DNA of 64,000 bases from the NCBI RefSeq assembly GCF_000764305.2, contig NW_025944987.1:124001-188000 (forward strand). Reading direction: 5' to 3'. Positions within the stretch are counted from its first letter, which is position 1. Each line of letters begins with the position of its first letter. The stretch is from Hyalella azteca. Taxonomy: Eukaryota > Arthropoda > Malacostraca > Amphipoda > Hyalellidae. Under the pieces are notes generated by a model that saw only the letters and a list, made by a program, of their open reading frames with translations, did no database searches and was not told the DNA's origin. Position numbers and translations under genes: made by a program. Positions 58,512 to 64,000 of this stretch are shown piece after piece.

Positions 58512-61192
58512 GATTTGGCATTTCAAAGTGTAATGTAATTGCTGTAATCTATTGGAAGTTCAGGCTTGGTTAATGTGTTAATTAAGTCTTTGACAGAATG
58601 ATGCGTTCTCATTGCGGTTCTAGTTTCCGTGGAGTATTTTAGTCCCCAAGCGTTTAGTCATTCAGGGCAAGAAAGTAAGGATGTCTAAATTGCGCTGCGA
58701 AGAGGCGCATAATTGGAGCTATCGTGTTCCTACATCTCAGTAAGCACATCCCCACATGTTGTGTCAGTCACCCCTGCGCAGTGGCACGAGGCGAGTGACG
58801 CTCTTTTGCGATTTGAAGAAAAATACTGAATTTTTCTCGCGACACGTGCCATTATTCTTTGCATATTTTTACATTCATAGGACGAATAAACTTATTTCAT
58901 ATCTAAAACGCAGATTAAATTTCGTATCGTTAAAATCGCTCAACATTGCAACGTCTATTCGTTAACTCAATTAGCGTCTTCACCGACCAAAATTTGAAAC
59001 GTTTGAAACCCATGTTTTTTATGTGAAGAGTTCTAGAGCAGGAAATTTTAAGTCAGAAATCAAGCACAAGACCTCAATATAATGACATAAATTAAAAAAG
59101 TTTGATGACTTCCCAAAAAATCTAAGATAGAGATTTACGATCACACGTTTGCAGAATGTGCAATTGGCACAGGCTTCTGAATGCGCTACTTGTAATCAGT
59201 CATTAGGAATTAGTTCACGGCCAGCTGTAGCGAAGACCGGAGAATTAAGTATCTTCACGATAATCATTGACTGAGTGGGTTACACGCATACTCATCACGT
59301 TCTGGCATCCTCAAGAATGAAACTTGTATAGTGGGCTCGCGTCCATCAGTCAATTTAGCTTTATTAAATGATGGTACCTCCATGTTTGATCGAAGAAGTG
59401 ATGAAGGAATAGCGAAGAATTTTGGTGTTTCTTCGGTCGAAAAACAGTCTTATTCAAGTTAAGCTGACATAAAGAACACATGCAGGGATTAAAGAAAACA
59501 CCCTCATTTAAATGAATACGTCATGATCATTTTAGTTATCAACCTTTTTGATTGCTAATGACCTTATCTTATGGGGGCTCAAGTGTTATAAGATGATAAA
59601 TAGCTCGATAATGTGCCATACTGATGCTTGTATGTAATGCAATATTTTTAAATTGTACATAACTATCTTGATTTACTGGTGTCTTGCGTACAATAGAAGC
59701 GACGCACATTTAATATCATCCGGCTGATGGCGTAATAATTTTCGAACAAATGATGCTCACAAATTGTTCGATGTCTTTATAATAGGCAATATTGGTGTTC
59801 AAGTTTCTTAATGGACCTCTATCATTGAACAGATTTAATGTAATTGCTTAAACTTAAAGAGAGAGATGTTACACTTGGTGTTACTTACAAAAGTAAATAC
59901 AGTAATCGGGAATAAACTAAATGCTTTTGGCTTTTTTCTGTTGTTCTGCATTTCAATTGAGGTAGAACCGGCTAACCAGTTCATTTTGACTGTACAATGC
60001 TACATTCCTGTCATGTAGAGTTAGGATCATTGCTCGCATAAAATGATGGAGTGCTAAGCATGTTGACTGATGAAGATTCGGTTGAATGTTTATACTAAAT
60101 GATTTATTTTCGATAAATAGACAAAGATATCTGGCTGATGAGTTTTTTAAACAAATACATACGATAGATGTTCGACTGACTGTTCTTAGAGTCTACCAAC
60201 TGAGGTTCATATTTGATTTGAGACAATTATTTGATGCTAGTTATCATCTGCATCACATTTAGAAACTTACATGGAGCAAATTTGACCCAATTCGTAAATT
60301 TGACAAAATTTTTTAAATATTGCATCGTTTTTCTTAGCCTTTGTAAAACAGAATTTGCTATCGCGTAATTGACGGAAAAAGAACAAATGGACTCTGATTT
60401 GTTTGTTAATTTTCACTTTGTGTCGAATTTAAAATTTTCTACGTATGTTAACATTCTACGAAATACTTTTGAAATGGCATATAGCCTGAGATTTCTGAAA
60501 TATTAATATATGTTCTAGCATCGTCTAGCATCTTACATGCTGCTCAGAAAAACAAGAGGCTTAAAAATTATTTATATGTATTTTTTTTATTTTAATTTTT
60601 TTAAGAATCACTCACGATAGATATTTTCTGGACATTCGTACGTGACTGGCCGCGTTCTTTTTTATTTATGCGTGATTGGCCGCGTTCATATTTCATTCGT
60701 GAGTGATCGGGTGCGTTTGGTTGGCAGTGCAGGCCTCACGTTATCGTTCGTACTGATGTACCTCGTTCACTGCTACGCGGTTGACGCTCGTGGCGAGCAA
60801 CTGCACCAGAGACGAGCTTCGTGCGGTCAGCAAAACCAACTCCTGGCTCAAGCAACATCAAAATGAAGCACCTGTACCTATCATATCATTTGTGCAGTAA
60901 AGATCTTAGCTCAAATCAAGAGCGACCTGTTATTTGATGAATTTACTCGAAAATAATTTATTATACGGTCTCGTTTAACGCAAATCTCATAAAGATTTGT
61001 TAAAGTTTCTTTCTGTGAGCGTGTTTGCAGCCTGCGCTGGAATATTCATCCATATTGAGAGACTAAGAAAGGATTTGATCGAAAATTTATATTCGATTTT
61101 CAAATTATTATTAGGAATAATGGAAACTGACGTAGTAAACATAGGATGTAACATTAATAACTGGATTAGAGACAACATAAATGACGTGGATT
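58512..61192. other. gene-free stretch
   Basis: No gene recognised. A short frame at about 60690-60866 encodes a hydrophobic run then a hydrophilic tail, with ggccgcgttc repeats just upstream; no family recognised. Overlapping 93-codon frames on both strands at 60987-61278 look like chance. Confidence 0.4.
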
Positions 61193-61224
61193 CGATCCTT
61201 GCAATTAAAAAATTGCAAGGATCG
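61193..61224. repeat. perfect 14-bp inverted repeat, 4-nt loop
   Basis: CGATCCTTGCAATT, loop AAAA, AATTGCAAGGATCG. A compact stem with no adjacent gene or T-run typical of a known RNA class. Confidence 0.9.
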
Positions 61225-61449
61225 TATAGAGCCCGCGGCGAGCGCTGGGTTAACTTGTTAGTGCTCACTGATTTCTAATTGTTTGATATGATCTAAATGA
61301 CGCGTGGTTTTAGGAATTCTAAAAAATATAATTTCGTTAAAACAAATTGCTTCAAGATTGGACAGTGAATATGTTTTCTCTGCAATTTTATATAGCAAAT
61401 TCAGGATGGGGGACAAAAATTAATTTAGTGATGAAGATGCTTAACAAAT

Positions 61450-61765
61450 TTGACCAATTTTACGACGCTACTTACGACGCTATTTTTACCAAGTTTACGA
61501 CGCTATTTATGACCAAGTTTACGACGCTATTTACGCCGCTATTTTTACCAAGTTCACGCTGCTATTTTTGCCAAGTTTACGACAAATAACCAAGTTTACG
61601 ACGCTATTTACGTTGCTATTTTTGACCAAGTTTACGACGCAATTTACGCCGCTATTTTTGACCAAGTTTGCGACGCTATTTACGCCGCTATTTATGACCA
61701 AGTTTACTGTACTATTTTTGACCAAGTATAAAACGCTATTTATGATCAAGTTTACGACGCTATTT
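61450..61765 (+). repeat. tandem repeat (gaccaagtttacgacgctattt)
   Basis: Units of 21 bp and multiples, accaagtttacgacgctattt and ttacgccgctatttttg, fill about 300 bp. 21 is a multiple of three, giving spurious long frames on both strands. Confidence 0.85.
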
Positions 61766-62407
61766 TCAAAAGCATGATTGAGCATTTGTTCTGAAGCAAG
61801 CATGGCCTCACTAGAGCTCTACCGAAAAACTTTTTTTATTAACCTATATGGCATATATATGAAAATGTACCAATTCGAAATGTTACCAATAATTAACTTC
61901 AGTCAAGGTTCTTCGCATGATACGCTAGGTGTGTCATTTGTCGAAATACACCTTCAAATTTCTAGGATCTAAAAATTAATTTATCTGAATTTTGAACCTA
62001 TCGTTAATTATATTAAAAATATATTGAGGTTCGATCGGTGTTAAATCTTTATTTTTTCTTTATTTTGTAACGAAGAAGGCATGCGATGAAAATCAAATAT
62101 GACTTCGTTTGAATGCACAATAAATAACTGACCAGATAATATTTAAAGAGCGAATGTTTTTTAGCCACACAGGAATTTAGAACATATATTTTACGCAGTG
62201 GTCACGACACGGTGAACAAAAAATCACTACAATCTTTGAGACGAGAAGTTGAAAATCTTAATTATTTGTCTTATATGCAAATGGAAAACGCAGATCGTGT
62301 TGGTTTGCCTTGTACGATAATGAAATCTTGAAAAATAGGAAAAAGAACGATGTTACATTGATGTATGTCCATTAGTGAGGACCGTTAATTAGGACTCAGA
62401 AGTGACC
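61766..62407. other. 5' flank of gene D
   Basis: No exon or clear TATA box recognised. Confidence 0.35.
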
Positions 62408-62561
62408 ATGAGACGTTCATCAAAGGAAGACGACACTGCAGACGAGGCAGCATCGTCTCCTCTGAACGTCCCGCCGTCAGACCAGCTCCCGCTTGACGAT
62501 GTTATCAGCAAACTGGGCTTGGGTGTCTGGACGCTCATGTACTTTGCCCTGGCTACATTAA
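62408..62561 (+). CDS. gene D exon 1
   Basis: 154 bp, donor TTAA|gtaagt, phase 1. Ends inside TM1. Confidence 0.7.
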
Positions 62562-63923
62562 GTAAGTGTATTGGGCATGTATGTAAGTAATAATTTAATA
62601 GACATTTCTTATATTAGCTAAAATCTGATTAGGACCTTCATTTACTTTGACCTGGCTACCTTATTAAGTAAGTATATTGGGTAATTTAAGTAAAATTACT
62701 CAGTATATAGGTAATTTTTAATTTTTATATTCCTTATATCGGCCAATATTTGATAAAGACCTTCAGTCCTGAATAGCTACAAACGTTAATTATAGTACAA
62801 TTTAACAAACCTGATGCGCTAAACGTCTCTTCTAATTCCATGATGTTGTAATATATTTAATTATTCATGAACATTTGACAACTTCACTCATAATTTATAC
62901 TAGTTACATGACATACATGCAATAATGTAAATATGAACGTATTGGATCAGCAGAAATTATCTCGATGTTGAAGACATTTTATGGAGTGAATCATGCCCCG
63001 ACTTACAAGTCTCCTAAATATATCTGTAATATGAGATAAGACATGATCGCAATGGAGGGTCGCCACTTGATCTACATATGGTACACATGAGTTCGTTAAC
63101 CCAGAAACCTTGCACGGGGTGTCTATACAGTGGCCTTGGAGAATGATGTTCTTCACAAGCAGACATGTCTGTACCCATGTGTTATCAGGCATAGTTTCCT
63201 TTCCATTTATCAAGCTACAAACGGATAAAATAAATCCAATAGATTATACTCGTATTCGTGTGTATGTCACTTCAGATCGTGTGGTTGATTAGTATTGATA
63301 ATCAAGCTTTAGTTTCAGAATACACCGCAAATAATTTTATTTGTGGTCAAAATTTATGGCTCTGTTGTTTGCTTCTTATATAGCGTCAATTAAATGATTG
63401 AACTGCTGCACTCAGACAGCCACCATGCATGTCGCTGTTGGTAAATCTGAACCATCGAGTTCACCATTCACGAATTTAATTTCAGATAGGTAGGTACTAA
63501 TATTATTGCATTTATTAACGTACCTATTGCCTCTTTTCTTTTCTAAATATTTTTCCTAATTGAACTATGAAATATCATCTTAGTTATTAGATCGCTCATA
63601 AAATTGTGCAGACGATGGAGTTGATAATTAGACTCCTAGTTTGATCATATATGTTTCTTGAACACATCTCCTTGCGACACAATAAAGAGTATTGTATCAA
63701 ACAGTCCCATGAGGCCATGACAAGTATTGTATCAAACAGTCCCCATGTCGATGCTGGTAAACCTGCTGGTCGCCGAGTTCACCGCAGCAGAAGTGGAGTT
63801 CGAGTGCGACGTCAGACCAGCGCTCCAGAGCGTCTCTTCGTCTTCTCCCGACACTCGCACATCCGAAGCCACCACTGCTGACGCCTTTCTTCAAGATCAT
63901 GCTCATTCTCACGCATCACTCAG
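62408..63923 (+). CDS. gene D: SLC22-like organic ion transporter, 5' part
   Basis: Exons 62408-62561 and 63740-63923 join at phase 1 (ATTA|A ... TC|CCC); the gene runs off the window. The encoded N-terminus is charged and cytosolic (RRSSKEDDTADEAASS), then LDDVISKLGLGVWTLMYFAL continues into TM1 (ATLIPMSMLVNLLVAEFTAA) and the start of a large extracellular loop (EVEFECDV, then a Ser/Thr-rich stretch). This order, including the D(D/E)V(I/L)xxLGxxG/W entry before TM1 and the F-x-C loop start, is typical of major facilitator organic cation/anion transporters of the SLC22 family. An in-frame TAG lies upstream, so ATG 62408 is the start. Substrate cannot be told. Both splice borders of intron 1 are locally duplicated. 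Confidence 0.7.
62543..62680 (+). repeat. duplicated exon 1 end plus donor of gene D
   Basis: ttt(g)ccctggctac.tta..aagtaagt occurs at 62543 (real exon) and again at about 62646 with the same gtaagt donor and the ttggg that follows. The intronic part of the unit (cctt.tat..gc.aa.at.tgat.a.gaccttca) recurs again at about 62711-62768. Spacing of the first pair is about 103 bp. Confidence 0.75.
62681..63685. other. gene D intron 1
   Basis: AT-rich; no further exon recognised. The open frame at 62947-63213 (minus) has no known domain. Confidence 0.4.
63686..63746 (+). repeat. duplicated splice acceptor of gene D exon 2
   Basis: agtattgtatcaaacag|tccc appears twice, ending at 63703-63704 and 63739-63740, separated by 36 bp. 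Use of the upstream copy would give TC CCA TGA, an immediate stop, so only the downstream copy is productive. Confidence 0.85.
63740..63923 (+). CDS. gene D exon 2
   Basis: 184 bp, acceptor aaacag|TCCCC, donor CTCAG|gttatt, phase 1 to 2. Encodes the end of TM1 and the first extracellular loop, with a Ser/Thr-rich SVSSSSPDTRTSEATTADAF segment. Confidence 0.65.
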
Positions 63924-64000
63924 GTTATTGTTGCACAAATGTTTTAAAATCTTTGTTGAATTTTTATTCATTGGAACTTTAATTATGCTCTTCAGCGCTG

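Noticed and set aside
60642..60866. 74-codon plus frame with a hydrophobic run
   Set aside because: GTG-like start, local repeat at its beginning, no splice donor and no recognisable family.
60987..61278. 93-codon frames on both strands
   Set aside because: Mirror frames, no ATG on the plus strand, no splice evidence and no domain.
61531..61803. Repeated VNLVKNS-type minus frame and FTTLF-type plus frame
   Set aside because: By-products of a 21-bp tandem repeat whose period is a multiple of three.

Overview
The window reads as intron-rich, repeat-rich animal DNA, most likely from an arthropod and plausibly a malacostracan crustacean. It is AT-rich, has GT-AG introns and small coding exons, and carries CR1/jockey-type LINE, mariner, hAT and piggyBac-like debris. 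Nothing is organised bacterially. The species assignment is inference. Two single N bases (29507 and 49288) mark assembly joins.

Four protein-coding loci can be assembled from exons with matching splice phases. Gene A (minus, 20162 to 16992, 3 exons, about 250 aa) is a secreted protein: signal peptide, PAN/apple-like cysteine module, then a galactose-binding (F5/8C, discoidin-like) domain. Locus B (minus, 24622 to 22727) is a frameshifted duplicate of A without a recognisable first exon. Gene C (plus, 37092 to 49150, 6 exons, exactly 240 codons with stop) is a more distant relative: signal peptide, clear PAN core and a cysteine-rich C-terminal part. A and C share a phase-1 intron at the same place inside the PAN core. 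Gene D (plus, from 62408, running off the right edge) is the 5' part of an SLC22-like organic ion transporter.

Layout: 1-15.9 kb is mostly gene-free AT-rich DNA with dispersed repeats and one TA-flanked MITE. 16.0-16.4 kb is a 37-bp satellite. 16.4-20.7 kb is gene A, with a decayed CR1-type LINE in intron 2. 22.2-24.6 kb is pseudogene B. 26.8-36.1 kb is gene-free and dense in tandem arrays, a fold-back repeat and transposon remnants. 37.1-49.2 kb is gene C, whose introns hold a 4-kb inverted-repeat element with 9-bp flanking repeats, a LINE split by a TTAA-flanked MITE, a hAT element with an 8-bp target duplication, and minisatellites. 49.6-62.4 kb is gene-poor, with a second CR1 fragment and an intact-ended mariner-type MITE. 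62.4-64 kb is gene D.

The most unusual pattern is that three exon 3' ends (gene C exons 2 and 5, gene D exon 1) are tandemly repeated together with their splice donor, and the acceptor of gene D exon 2 is also duplicated. In gene C exon 5 the 93-bp unit is a multiple of three and stays open through all four copies, so donor choice could change the number of 31-residue repeats in the protein. A, B and C may form a small cluster of secreted recognition proteins; that role is inference from domain type only.
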